A stretch of DNA of 64,000 nt. Origin: an uncultured Prevotellaceae bacterium (GTDB lineage Bacteria > Bacteroidota > Bacteroidia > Bacteroidales > Bacteroidaceae). The notes under the pieces are model-generated. The model had not been told where the DNA came from and made no database searches. It was given only the letters and a program-made list of their open reading frames with translations. The position numbers and the translations under genes were made by a program. Location: contig CACXIP010000002.1 of the NCBI GenBank assembly GCA_902767775.1, positions 124,001 to 188,000 on the forward strand, read 5' to 3'. Shown here in pieces: positions 18,058 through 27,302 of the stretch (positions are counted from its first letter, which is position 1; each line of letters begins with the position of its first letter).

Positions 18058-18194
18058 CTATTGCTCTTGATGGCCTGGACCTTAACTACGTTCAACTGAG
18101 AAAGTTGGATAATTGTATCAAACATAGACATGAAAGTATCATGTTTTTTTGTTTTTTTTTATTTATTTTGCACATCAAACGAACACCAAAACAC

Positions 18195-19499
18195 ATGAGA
18201 ACACTTATATCTATTTTAGTAATCGCCTTCACAGTGGCTGCCTGCCAGAATCAGGGGACAGAACCCAGTTTTGTCAAGGTTAGCGACGGCCATTTTGTGC
18301 GTGATGGCAAACCATATTATTTTGTAGGCACCAATTTCTGGTATGGAGCCATACTCGGCAGTGAGGGACAGGGCGGCGACCGCGACCGTCTATGCCGCGA
18401 ACTGGACTGCATGAAGGAGATGGGCATCGACAACCTGCGCATCCTCGTGGGCAGTGATGGTGAGCGGGGCATTACCACCAAGGTGGAACCGACCCTTCAG
18501 GAAAAGCCTGGCGTTTACAACGATACCATACTTGCGGGGCTTGACTTCCTGCTCCAGGAAATGGGCAAGCGCAAGATGGTGGCTGTGCTCTATCTCAACA
18601 ACTCATGGGAGTGGAGTGGGGGATACGGCTTCTATCTGGAGCATGCCGGTGCAGGTAAGGCTCCGCGTCCCAACGTGGATGGATACCCGGCATATATGCA
18701 GTTTATGCAGAAATATGCTGACAACGAGAAAGCCCACCAACTGTTCTATGACTATGTACGCTTTATCATAGGTCGCACCAACCGCTATACAGGGGTGAAA
18801 TATATCGACGACCCTGCTATCATGTCGTGGCAAATCGGCAACGAACCACGGGCTTTCAGCCGGGAGGCATTGCCGGCATTTGAGAAATGGCTGGCAGAGG
18901 CTTCGGCGCTTATCCGCAGTCTTGACCCCAATCATCTCATCTCCATCGGTAGTGAGGGAGCATGGGGCTGCGAAGGCGACTATGCAAGCTATGAGCGAAT
19001 CTGTTCCGACAAGAATGTCGACTATTGCAACATACACCTGTGGCCGTACAACTGGTCGTGGGCTCGTCCCGACCACCTCGTGGAGGACCTCGCTGCCAGT
19101 TGCGACAGTACGAAGAACTATATCGACCGCCATATCGCCATTTGCGACAGGTTGAAAAAACCGCTGGTCATGGAGGAGTTTGGCTACCCTCGCGATGGGT
19201 TCAAGTTCACTAAGGATATCACCACAAAGGGGCGCGACGGCTTCTACAGATATGTCTTCTCTCTGGTGGGCGACAACGCGCAGAAAGGCGGTTCCTTCGC
19301 AGGATGCAATTTCTGGGGATGGGGTGGCTTCGCCAATCCGAACCATGAGCAATGGGTTGTGGGCGACGATTATACCGGCGACCCGGCACAGGAGGCTCAG
19401 GGCCTTAACTCCGTCTTTGCCTCTGACACTTCTACCATCAATGTCATCCGCGCTGAGGTCACCCGCATGGCAAAAATAGGTAACAATCAGCAACCTTAG
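18195..19499 (+). CDS. GH5 (subfamily 7-like) endo-beta-1,4-mannanase
   Basis: A 434-residue lipoprotein (FTVAAC, Cys17). The domain begins FVKVSDGHFVRDGKPYYFVGTNFWYG, the typical start of GH5_7 mannanases. Conserved positions seen are ILVGSDGE, YLNNSWEWSGGY, WQIGNEPRA with acid/base Glu217, CNIHLWPYNW, and MEEFGYPRDG with nucleophile Glu328. It hydrolyses internal mannan linkages. The reading frame is open upstream into the preceding GH5 gene, but the ATG at 18195 gives the signal peptide and comes after the terminator at 18015-18057, so it is the true start. Followed after 54 bases by the acetyl esterase. Confidence 0.9.
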   Translation: MRTLISILVIAFTVAACQNQGTEPSFVKVSDGHFVRDGKPYYFVGTNFWYGAILGSEGQGGDRDRLCRELDCMKEMGIDNLRILVGSDGERGITTKVEPTLQEKPGVYNDTILAGLDFLLQEMGKRKMVAVLYLNNSWEWSGGYGFYLEHAGAGKAPRPNVDGYPAYMQFMQKYADNEKAHQLFYDYVRFIIGRTNRYTGVKYIDDPAIMSWQIGNEPRAFSREALPAFEKWLAEASALIRSLDPNHLISIGSEGAWGCEGDYASYERICSDKNVDYCNIHLWPYNWSWARPDHLVEDLAASCDSTKNYIDRHIAICDRLKKPLVMEEFGYPRDGFKFTKDITTKGRDGFYRYVFSLVGDNAQKGGSFAGCNFWGWGGFANPNHEQWVVGDDYTGDPAQEAQGLNSVFASDTSTINVIRAEVTRMAKIGNNQQP

Positions 19500-19553
19500 C
19501 AAATCTGGCAAGTCAAGAAAAAATCCTCTCTCCATCATAAAAAAATAAAAACG

Positions 19554-20840
19554 ATGATAAAAAAATCTATCCTTCTGCTCTGTTTGGTCTGCTCACTGCT
19601 TCCTGCTATGGGGCAGATCAGGGGCAACAATATTGTGGTCACCGTCACTCCCGACCACAAAGACTGGAACTATAAAGTGGGCGAAAAAGCTCAGTTCGTG
19701 GTCAATGTGCTCAGGTCGGGCACCTTGATTGACAATGCTGTCGTCGACTATGAGGCAGGACCGGAGATGTATCCCGATGTGTCGAAGAAAAATGTTACCC
19801 TAAAGGATGGCACAATGAAGTGGACGGGAACAATGAAAACACCGGGGTTCTATCGACTGAAGGTGACCGCTCACGTGGGTGGCAAGAGTTATGTGGGAAT
19901 GTGTACCGCAGGCTTCTCTCCCGAACAGCTGCAACCTGCTACAAAATGTCCGGCAGACTTCGATGCGTTTTGGGAAAAGGTTCTTAATGAGGCTCGTAAA
20001 AATGCACTCGACCCACATCTGACATTGTTGCCCGACCGATGCACCGAGACGGTGAACGTCTATGAGGTGAGTTTCGTCAACGACCGTCCGCAGGGCCGTA
20101 TCTATGGCATACTGTGCCGTCCGGTGAAACCTGGAAAATACCCGGCTCTGCTGCGTGTCCCCGGAGCTGGCTCACGTCCTTATGGGGGTGATGTGTGGAC
20201 TGCCTCACAGGGTGCCGTCGTTCTCGAAATCGGTATCCATGGCATCCCCGTCACAATGGAGCAGAAAGTTTATGACAACCTCAACCACGGAGCTTTCGAG
20301 GGCTACTGGGAAACTAATCTTGACCAACCTGAGAAAAACTATTATAAGAGGGTGGTTGCCGGTGCGGTGCGTGCTGTCGACTACATCGCCTCATTGCCTG
20401 AGTGGAATGGGAAGGACATCGGCGTAACAGGTGCCTCACAGGGTGGTTTCCTGTCACTTGCCGTGGCTGCACTCGATAAGCGAATCACCTTTATGGCGGC
20501 TGTCCACGATGCCATGTGTGATTATGAGATTGCCCTTCAGCAAAGGGCATGCGGATGGCCTCATTATTTCTATCAGCAGAAAAATCCTGATATGAGAAAA
20601 GTGGAGGGTGCCCGTTACTACGATGGTATCAATTTCGCAAGGCGGGTTGCTTGTCCTTCGTTCTTCACCTTTGGTTACAACGATGAGGTGGTGCCGCCAT
20701 CATCCTCATGGTCGGTTTATAATGTTGTCAAGGCGCCTAAGACGATAAGCCTATACCAGATGACTGGCCACTATTGGTATCAGGAGCAATGGGACGAGTG
20801 GGAAAACTGGCTCCTTCAGCAAATGGGAATTAAGAATTGA
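19554..20840 (+). CDS. AXE1-type acetyl esterase, probably acetylmannan esterase
   Basis: A 428-residue exported alpha/beta hydrolase (signal peptide ending PAMG). About 100 residues of beta-rich N-terminal domain precede the hydrolase core. Catalytic triad candidates are Ser295 in GASQGG, Asp377 in FGYNDEVVPP and His406 in TGHYWY. The family (acetyl xylan esterase/cephalosporin-C deacetylase) removes O-acetyl groups from sugars. Between two mannanases, its natural target is most likely acetylated mannan or glucomannan, which must be deacetylated for full digestion. The substrate is inference; the family is clear. Confidence 0.88.
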   Translation: MIKKSILLLCLVCSLLPAMGQIRGNNIVVTVTPDHKDWNYKVGEKAQFVVNVLRSGTLIDNAVVDYEAGPEMYPDVSKKNVTLKDGTMKWTGTMKTPGFYRLKVTAHVGGKSYVGMCTAGFSPEQLQPATKCPADFDAFWEKVLNEARKNALDPHLTLLPDRCTETVNVYEVSFVNDRPQGRIYGILCRPVKPGKYPALLRVPGAGSRPYGGDVWTASQGAVVLEIGIHGIPVTMEQKVYDNLNHGAFEGYWETNLDQPEKNYYKRVVAGAVRAVDYIASLPEWNGKDIGVTGASQGGFLSLAVAALDKRITFMAAVHDAMCDYEIALQQRACGWPHYFYQQKNPDMRKVEGARYYDGINFARRVACPSFFTFGYNDEVVPPSSSWSVYNVVKAPKTISLYQMTGHYWYQEQWDEWENWLLQQMGIKN

Positions 20841-20900
20841 GAGCAGGGACATGATTGTCGCTTCGGATAATGTAAAGAATTTTAACTAGACAGATAGATT

Positions 20901-21983
20901 ATGAAAAAAACAACTCTCTTGATTGTAGCCGCTGTCATGATGATGGCATGCACACAAGTAAATGAAACTTCCCAAAATGGTGCGGAGCAATTGCTTAGCC
21001 GGTTGCAGGCTCTGCAGCAGAAAGGTTATATGTTTGGACATCAGGATGATCCATTCTATGGACTGCAGTGGGACGGCGACACCATGCCTGGTGTTGACCG
21101 GAGCGACATCCTCTCGATTGTGGGGGATTATCCTGCCGTGATGGGGTTCGACCTCGGCGGTATCGAGATGGGGGATGAGAAAAACCTCGACAGCGTGTCA
21201 TTTGCGCGTATCCGTGCAGAGATTATCAAGCACCATCAAAGGGGGGGCATCATCACCATCAGTTGGCATCCGCGTAACCCTGTCACCGGTGGCAACGCAT
21301 GGGATGTGAGTGACACAACCGTTGTCAGGCAAATCCTGCAGAACGACAGTACAAAGGCTCTCTTTGCCACGTGGATGGCACGTGTGGGTGATTTCCTCAG
21401 TACACTCAAAACCGACGACGGAGTGCCGGTGCCCATCATCTTCCGACCATGGCATGAGAACAACGGCTCTTGGTTCTGGTGGGGACAGAAATTGTGCAGC
21501 GATGAAGAGTTCCATGGACTGTGGAACACGCTTCAGGATTACCTCACTGGTGAAGGACTCGACAACTTGCTCTGGAGTTATTCACCTAATCTTGACGGCG
21601 GCTGGACGAAGGAACGTTTCCTCGCGCGCTATCCCGGCAACGACCGTGTGGCGCTGATTGGAGAGGATGCCTACCAATGGGGAACAGAGGAGGATTTCGT
21701 GTCTGCCCTCAATGCCGACCTGACCTTCCTCAGCGATTTTGCCAAGGAGAACGGAAAGATGATAGCCATGACAGAATGTGGCTATAAGAACATCCCTGAC
21801 TCTACATGGTGGACAAGGGTGCTCAAACCTGTGATGGACAAATATCCCATCTCTTATTTCCATACATGGCGCAACTACAGCAAGGAGTATTTCGCTCCCG
21901 ACCCCGACCAGCCAAGCGCTGCCGATTTCAAAAAGCTTTATGATGCCCAGAACACTCTGTTCCTAAAGGACATTATAAATTGA
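20901..21983 (+). CDS. GH26 beta-mannanase
   Basis: A 360-residue lipoprotein (MMMAC, Cys17), periplasmic-facing or surface-anchored. GH26 landmarks are FGHQDDPFYGLQW, WHPRNPVTGGNAWD, RPWHENNGSWFWWG with acid/base Glu186, WSYSPNLDGGW and AMTECGY with nucleophile Glu292. It either cuts internal bonds or releases mannobiose from chain ends; some GH26 members in such loci are mannobiose-producing. Which mode applies cannot be told from sequence alone. It follows the esterase by 60 bases and precedes the GH130 gene by 49. Confidence 0.93.
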   Translation: MKKTTLLIVAAVMMMACTQVNETSQNGAEQLLSRLQALQQKGYMFGHQDDPFYGLQWDGDTMPGVDRSDILSIVGDYPAVMGFDLGGIEMGDEKNLDSVSFARIRAEIIKHHQRGGIITISWHPRNPVTGGNAWDVSDTTVVRQILQNDSTKALFATWMARVGDFLSTLKTDDGVPVPIIFRPWHENNGSWFWWGQKLCSDEEFHGLWNTLQDYLTGEGLDNLLWSYSPNLDGGWTKERFLARYPGNDRVALIGEDAYQWGTEEDFVSALNADLTFLSDFAKENGKMIAMTECGYKNIPDSTWWTRVLKPVMDKYPISYFHTWRNYSKEYFAPDPDQPSAADFKKLYDAQNTLFLKDIIN

Positions 21984-22032
21984 CCCCATCAACAGCTATA
22001 ACCAGACTATCCAACTATAAAACTCCTATATA

Positions 22033-23211
22033 ATGAAAATCGATTTCAAAGAAAGGGCAGAGGCGCTCTTTGATGTCCATGAGGAATTGCTGAACCGTCC
22101 AAACGAACCACTTGAGGGTGGTAATGGCATCTATACGAAATACAAATTTCCTATCGTGACAGCAGAGCATACACCGCTCACTTGGCGGTATGATTTCTGT
22201 GAGAAAGATAATCCCTACTTGATGCAGCGCATCATGATCAACGCTACACTCAACAGCGGTGCCATCAAATGGAACGGAAAGTATGTCATCATCGTGCGTG
22301 TGGAGGGTGCCGACAGGAAGTCGTTCTTCGCTGTGGCGGAAAGTCCCAATGGTTTCGACAATTTTCGATTCTGGCCCGAACCTATTACTATGCCTGATGA
22401 TGTGTTGCCTGCCACCAATATCTATGACATGCGTGTCACCCAACATGAGGATGGATGGATTTATGGCGTGTTCTGTGCGGAGAGGCATGATGACAGCAAG
22501 CCTGGTGACCTCTCGGCTGCTACCGCCACTGCTGCCATCGCACGCACTAAGGACTTGGTGCATTGGGAACGCCTGCCCGACTTGAAATCTCGCTCGCAGC
22601 AGCGCAATGTGGTGCTTCATCCGGAATTTGTAGAGGGTAAGTATGCCTTCTACACCCGTCCGCAGGATGGCTTCATCGATACGGGTTCGGGCGGTGGTAT
22701 CGGATGGGCTTTGGTGGATGACATCACAAACGCAGAGGTGCGTGAGGAGAAAATCATCAATCCACGACACTACCACACCATCATGGAGGTGAAGAATGGC
22801 GAGGGGCCGCACCCCATCAAGACCGATAGGGGATGGCTGCATCTGGCGCATGGTGTCCGTGGATGTGCCAGCGGATTGCGCTATGTGCTCTATATGTATA
22901 TGACAGCACTTGATGACCCTACTCGTGTCATCGCCAGTCCTGGTGGCTATTTCCTGGTTCCTGAAGGCTGGGAGTATGTGGGCGATGTGATGAATGTCGT
23001 CTTCTCCAACGGTTGGATAGCTGATGACGACGGACGTGTTTTCATCTATTATGCCTCAAGTGACACGCGAATGCATGTGGCGACATCCACCATCAACCAA
23101 CTGGTGGACTACTGTATGAACACTCCTGAGGATGGATTCACCACTTCTGCATCTGTGGACACAATCAAGCAGCTCATCGCAAAAAACAAAGCCAACGGAA
23201 TAAAAATTTGA
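22033..23211 (+). CDS. 4-O-beta-D-mannosyl-D-glucose phosphorylase (GH130)
   Basis: A 392-residue cytoplasmic enzyme without signal peptide that phosphorolyses Man-beta-1,4-Glc to mannose 1-phosphate and glucose. It matches the GH130 group 1 pattern: RIMINATLNSGAIKWNGKY, VRVEGADRKSFFAVAES, and TNIYDMRVTQHEDGWIYG with the catalytic Asp at about 132; further on come HPEFVEGKYAFYTRPQDGF and YASSDTRMHVA. It needs the mannosylglucose made from mannobiose by the epimerase three genes on, so the two enzymes form one pathway. Length is standard for the subfamily. Confidence 0.94.
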   Translation: MKIDFKERAEALFDVHEELLNRPNEPLEGGNGIYTKYKFPIVTAEHTPLTWRYDFCEKDNPYLMQRIMINATLNSGAIKWNGKYVIIVRVEGADRKSFFAVAESPNGFDNFRFWPEPITMPDDVLPATNIYDMRVTQHEDGWIYGVFCAERHDDSKPGDLSAATATAAIARTKDLVHWERLPDLKSRSQQRNVVLHPEFVEGKYAFYTRPQDGFIDTGSGGGIGWALVDDITNAEVREEKIINPRHYHTIMEVKNGEGPHPIKTDRGWLHLAHGVRGCASGLRYVLYMYMTALDDPTRVIASPGGYFLVPEGWEYVGDVMNVVFSNGWIADDDGRVFIYYASSDTRMHVATSTINQLVDYCMNTPEDGFTTSASVDTIKQLIAKNKANGIKI

Positions 23212-23242
23212 GCATTTAGAGTAAAAGTTTAAGATTTTTGAT

Positions 23243-23250
23243 TACTTTTG
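23243..23250 (+). promoter_or_regulatory. Candidate internal -7 box before the symporter
   Basis: TACTTTTG fits the -7 consensus, but no TTTG lies at the right distance. If used, it would give the symporter and epimerase an extra promoter. Confidence 0.35.
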
Positions 23251-23298
23251 CTTGATTTATGGGCTGCATCATGTGGTAGCCATGCAATTGTTAATGCC

Positions 23299-23325
23299 CT
23301 AACTCCTAAATTTCTAAACTCCTAA
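23299..23325 (+). repeat. CTAAACTC-type repeat fragment before the symporter
   Basis: CTAACTCCTAAATTTCTAAA then CTCCTAA stands just before the ATG at 23332 and belongs to the same family as the cleaner tracts at 43502 and 45882. Confidence 0.5.
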
Positions 23326-23331
23326 TAAGAA

Positions 23332-24672
23332 ATGGCTTCATTAAAAGAAAAAATCGGTTATGCACTTGGTGATGCGGCTGCAGGTGGCATCACATGGAAA
23401 ATCATGTCAATAGCTTTCCCGCTGTTTTTCACCAATGTGTTTGGACTTACAGTGGCTGATACGGCTACGCTGATGCTCATCGCTCGTATGTTTGATGTGG
23501 TCACCGACCCGCTGATGGGCAGCCTGGCTGACCGAACACAGTCGCGCTGGGGAACATATCGTCCTTGGTTGATTATCGGTGCCATCCCCTTCGGCCTGAT
23601 TTTCGCTCTGTTGCTATATACCCCCGATTTCGGACCGGTAGGCAAGCGAATCTATGCCTATACGCTCTATCTGTTGATGATGGCGGTCTATACTGCTGTC
23701 AATGTGCCTTACGGCTCGCTGCTGGGCGTGATGACCGAGAATGATAATGAGAAAAACCAGTTCTCTTCCTACCGTATGGTGGGAGCTTATGCCATGGGCT
23801 TCATCACCCTGTTCGCTTTCCCTTACCTACAGAAGATGGTGGGCGGTACAGAGCAGCACCAGTATGCGGTTCTGGGAGCATTCTTCGGAAGTGTCGCAGC
23901 TTTGGGTACCCTTGCTTGTGGCCTGTTGACCAAAGAGCGTCTCAAACCCGTACGTGCGGAGAAATTCTCTTTCAAACCCTTTGCTGACTTGGTTAAGAAC
24001 AAACCATGGATATACCTGACGCTCATCGGCATCTGCACCAATTTCTTCAATGGCTTCCGTTATGCCGTGGCGGGATATATGTTCGACTATATTCTGGGCA
24101 AGGAAATTACTTTCAGCAGCCTGATCATCAACTATACGGTGTTCATGACCTTTGGAGAGGTGACCTGCATGATTTTTGGTGGCCTGTCACCGAAGTTCAC
24201 TCAATGGATGGGGTCTAAGCGCAAGGCGTTCACTGTGGCTGCGCTCATCTGTGTCGTCTTCTCGGTGTTGTTCTTCTTCATTCCGAAAGACCCTGCCTAT
24301 ATTTGGGTGCTGATTGCCATAGTGGTGTTTACTTCTGTGGGTATCGGTCTCTATTCTCCTTTGCTGTGGTCGATGTATGCTGATGTCGCTGACTATGCTA
24401 CGGAGAAAAATGGCACGTCTTCCACGGGTCTTATCTTCTCGTCAGGCACCATGGCACAGAAGTTTGGTACCGCCATCTCGGGTTCGTTGGTGGCTTTGCT
24501 CCTTGGTTTGTCGGGCTTCGTCTCGGACACCAATGCTGATGGTGAGACCTTTATCCAAATCAACGACGAGGCTGCTGTGAGGAGCATGATATGGGCGCTG
24601 TTCTCTATCATCCCTGCTTTCATTGCTCTGGTCATGATTTTGTTGCTCAAACTGTATCCGATAAAGAAGTAA
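23332..24672 (+). CDS. GPH-family sugar:cation symporter (probable mannobiose importer)
   Basis: A 446-residue inner-membrane protein with about 12 transmembrane helices. The start KIGYALGDAAAGGITWKI and the loop MFDVVTDPLMGSLADRTQSRWGTYRPWL are the signature of the MelB-like glycoside-pentoside-hexuronide group. It would carry mannan-derived disaccharides from periplasm to cytoplasm, where the epimerase and GH130 act. The stop is 3 bases before the epimerase start. The sugar specificity is inferred from the neighbours. Confidence 0.9.
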   Translation: MASLKEKIGYALGDAAAGGITWKIMSIAFPLFFTNVFGLTVADTATLMLIARMFDVVTDPLMGSLADRTQSRWGTYRPWLIIGAIPFGLIFALLLYTPDFGPVGKRIYAYTLYLLMMAVYTAVNVPYGSLLGVMTENDNEKNQFSSYRMVGAYAMGFITLFAFPYLQKMVGGTEQHQYAVLGAFFGSVAALGTLACGLLTKERLKPVRAEKFSFKPFADLVKNKPWIYLTLIGICTNFFNGFRYAVAGYMFDYILGKEITFSSLIINYTVFMTFGEVTCMIFGGLSPKFTQWMGSKRKAFTVAALICVVFSVLFFFIPKDPAYIWVLIAIVVFTSVGIGLYSPLLWSMYADVADYATEKNGTSSTGLIFSSGTMAQKFGTAISGSLVALLLGLSGFVSDTNADGETFIQINDEAAVRSMIWALFSIIPAFIALVMILLLKLYPIKK

Positions 24673-24675
24673 GAG

Positions 24676-25950
24676 ATGGATCTCCAATCCCTGAAAAACG
24701 AAATGCAGGATGTTCTCGAGCAGAATATCCTGCGTTTCTGGCTCCACCGGATGGTGGATGAGGAAAATGGTGGCTTCTATGGCAGGATAGATGGACAGGG
24801 AAACGTCCATTCCGATGCTGAGAAGGGAGCCATCCTGAATGCCCGTATCCTATGGGCTTTCTCTGCTGCCTACCGTGTGCTGGGAAAACCTGAATATCTC
24901 GAGGCTGCAACAAGAGCCAAACGTTATCTCATCGACCATTTCTTCGATGGTGAGTATGGTGGGGTGTATTGGAGCCTTGACAGCAAGGGTATGCCGTTGG
25001 ATACGAAAAAACAGTTCTATGCCATCGGCTTTGCCATTTATGGGCTGTCGGAGTATGTTCGCGCCACCAAGGATGCGGAGGCTCTTGACTATGCGCTCGA
25101 CCTCTTTGACACGATTGAGGAACATGCGTTCGACCATAACTATAATGGATACATTGAGGCTTGCACACGTGAGTGGGGAGAAATAGCTGATATGAGGCTG
25201 TCGGAACTTGACGCCAACTATCCGAAATCGCAGAACACTCACCTCCATATTATCGAACCATATACCAACCTTTTTAGGTGCCTGAAGGAGATGCGGCAGT
25301 CCAGCTTGTGCAACTATGTGCCTTCTATTGGTGCTGTGCTGCCTGTGGACATCACCGTGCCACAGGAGGAATTCGACCGAATAGGGGCTGCGCTGCGCAA
25401 TCTTGTCAATATCTTCACCGACCGTATACTCAATCCAGAAACTCATCATCTCGACTTATTCTTCGAGAACGATTGGACACGTGGAGCGGGTGCCTTGGAA
25501 AGTTACGGACATGATATCGAGTGCTCATGGCTCCTGCATGAGGCGGCCCTTGTATTGGACGACGGCGACTTACTCCGTAGGGTGGAACCAATAGTTCAGA
25601 TGGTGGCGAAGGCTTCCGAGAAAGGACTCAATAGTGATGGCTCCATGCTCCATGAGGCGAATCTCGACACCGGTTATGTCGATACCGACCGTCATTGGTG
25701 GGTGCAGGCGGAGACTGTGGTGGGTTTCTACAACATCTACCAGTATTTTGGTGATGAGGATGCTCTTAAGAAAGCATTCGATTGCTGGAACTACATCAAA
25801 AGTCATCTTATAGACTATGATGGTGGAGAGTGGTGGTGGAGTTGTGATGAGGAGGGCAACGTCAACCGCAAGGATGATAAGGCGGGATTTTGGAAATGTC
25901 CTTACCACAACTCCCGTATGTGCCTCGAAATCATGGAGAGATATCAATGA
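24676..25950 (+). CDS. Cellobiose/mannobiose 2-epimerase (AGE family)
   Basis: A 424-residue cytoplasmic (alpha/alpha)6-barrel enzyme. Family features are NGGFYGRIDGQGN, KGAILNARILWAFSAAY, KQFYAIGFAIYGLSEY, HLHIIEPYTNLFR, SYGHDIECSWLLHEAA (paired His/Glu at the active site) and RHWWVQAETVVGFYN. It inverts C2 of the reducing-end sugar, turning Man-beta-1,4-Man into Man-beta-1,4-Glc, the substrate of the GH130 gene in this operon. Length is normal for cellobiose 2-epimerases (about 390-430). Its TGA overlaps the ATG of mtaB (ATGA at 25947-25950), so translation of the two is coupled. Confidence 0.92.
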   Translation: MDLQSLKNEMQDVLEQNILRFWLHRMVDEENGGFYGRIDGQGNVHSDAEKGAILNARILWAFSAAYRVLGKPEYLEAATRAKRYLIDHFFDGEYGGVYWSLDSKGMPLDTKKQFYAIGFAIYGLSEYVRATKDAEALDYALDLFDTIEEHAFDHNYNGYIEACTREWGEIADMRLSELDANYPKSQNTHLHIIEPYTNLFRCLKEMRQSSLCNYVPSIGAVLPVDITVPQEEFDRIGAALRNLVNIFTDRILNPETHHLDLFFENDWTRGAGALESYGHDIECSWLLHEAALVLDDGDLLRRVEPIVQMVAKASEKGLNSDGSMLHEANLDTGYVDTDRHWWVQAETVVGFYNIYQYFGDEDALKKAFDCWNYIKSHLIDYDGGEWWWSCDEEGNVNRKDDKAGFWKCPYHNSRMCLEIMERYQ

Positions 25951-27302
25951 TCGACACATCGGCATTTCAGGGCAAAAAAGCTGCATACTACACTTTGGGT
26001 TGCAAACTCAATTTCTCTGAGACATCAACTTTCGGGAAGATGCTTCAGGAGTTGGGCGTGTCGCCTGTCGGAGAGGGGGAGATGGCGGATATCTGCCTCA
26101 TCAATACCTGTTCTGTGACGGATGTGGCCGACCATAAGTGCCGGCAGGCCATCCATAGGATGGTGAGAAAACACCCGAATGCATTTGTTGTAGTCACAGG
26201 GTGCTATGCCCAACTGTCACCCCAGGCGGTGAGCGAGATTGAGGGAGTCGACTTGGTGCTCGGTTCCAACGAGAAGGCACAACTTATCCAGTTCTTGTCT
26301 GAGGCATGGGGCGGAAGGGAGAAAACCACTTCACTCCATCAATACCACACGGTTAAGACCAAGGATATACGTTCATTTGCTCCAAGTTGCTCACGGGGCA
26401 ACCGCACACGCTTTTTCTTAAAAGTGCAGGATGGATGCGACTATTTCTGCACCTATTGCACCATTCCATATGCACGTGGATTCAGCCGCAGCGCGAAGAT
26501 TGAGGATCTCGTTGAACAGGCGAGACAGGCTGCCGACGAGGGCGGAAGGGAGATTGTCCTCACGGGTGTCAATATCGGCGACTTCGGAAAAAACACGGGT
26601 GAGCGCTTCATCGACCTCGTGCGTGCCCTCGACCAGGTGGAGGGTATCTCGAGATACCGCATCAGCAGTCTTGAGCCTGACCTTATCTCTGACGAACTGA
26701 TTGCCTATTGTGCTGAAAGCAGGGCGTTCATGCCACATTTCCACATCCCACTGCAAAGCGGGGCTGATGAGGTGCTGCGCATCATGCACCGACGTTATGA
26801 CACGGCGCTCTTCGCCCATAAAATACAACTCATCAAGCAGATGATTCCTGATGCTTTCATCGGAGTGGATGTCATCGTGGGAATGAGGGGTGAGACGGAG
26901 GAGTATTTCGAACAGACCTACCATTTCCTCGATAGCCTCGACATTTCACAACTGCATGTCTTCCCCTATTCTGAACGACCTGGTACGGCAGCACTTAAAA
27001 TACCATTGGTCGTCAGCGAGCGGGAGAAGAAGGCTCGCTCGGCTCGCCTGCTGGCCCTTTCCGAGCAAAAGACGAGGGCTTTCTATCAGCAACGGATTGG
27101 ACAGGAGGCGGAGGTGCTGATGGAGAAGGCAACGCGGGGTAGGGCGATGCATGGCTTCACGCGCAACTATGTGAGGGTGGAACTGCCTGCGGGGGAGGCG
27201 AACCCGTCTCTCGACAACCAAATCGTCGTTGTCAGTCTGGGGGATTTCAACCATGATGCAACTGCGCTCATGGCACACATCAAAACGGATTGCCATGGAT
27301 AG
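25947..27302 (+). CDS. mtaB: tRNA t6A37 C2-methylthiotransferase MtaB
   Basis: A 451-residue radical-SAM enzyme that adds a methylthio group to t6A at position 37 of tRNAs. N-terminal UPF0004 domain: GCKLN (Cys19), NTCSVT (Cys55), GCYAQ (Cys86), ligands of the first Fe-S cluster. Radical-SAM motif QDGCDYFCTYCTIPYARG has Cys164, Cys168 and Cys171. A TRAM domain ends the protein. I start at the ATG at 25947, within the ATGA overlap with the epimerase; the longer frame overlaps it by 20 codons. GCKLN and the overall pattern fit MtaB better than MiaB or RimO. It is a housekeeping gene attached to the tail of the mannan operon. Confidence 0.93.
   Translation: MIDTSAFQGKKAAYYTLGCKLNFSETSTFGKMLQELGVSPVGEGEMADICLINTCSVTDVADHKCRQAIHRMVRKHPNAFVVVTGCYAQLSPQAVSEIEGVDLVLGSNEKAQLIQFLSEAWGGREKTTSLHQYHTVKTKDIRSFAPSCSRGNRTRFFLKVQDGCDYFCTYCTIPYARGFSRSAKIEDLVEQARQAADEGGREIVLTGVNIGDFGKNTGERFIDLVRALDQVEGISRYRISSLEPDLISDELIAYCAESRAFMPHFHIPLQSGADEVLRIMHRRYDTALFAHKIQLIKQMIPDAFIGVDVIVGMRGETEEYFEQTYHFLDSLDISQLHVFPYSERPGTAALKIPLVVSEREKKARSARLLALSEQKTRAFYQQRIGQEAEVLMEKATRGRAMHGFTRNYVRVELPAGEANPSLDNQIVVVSLGDFNHDATALMAHIKTDCHG

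Noticed and set aside
17871-18194. N-terminal extension of the GH5_7 gene into the preceding GH5 gene
   Set aside because: It would read through a strong terminator and overlap another coding sequence; the ATG at 18195 gives a proper lipoprotein signal.
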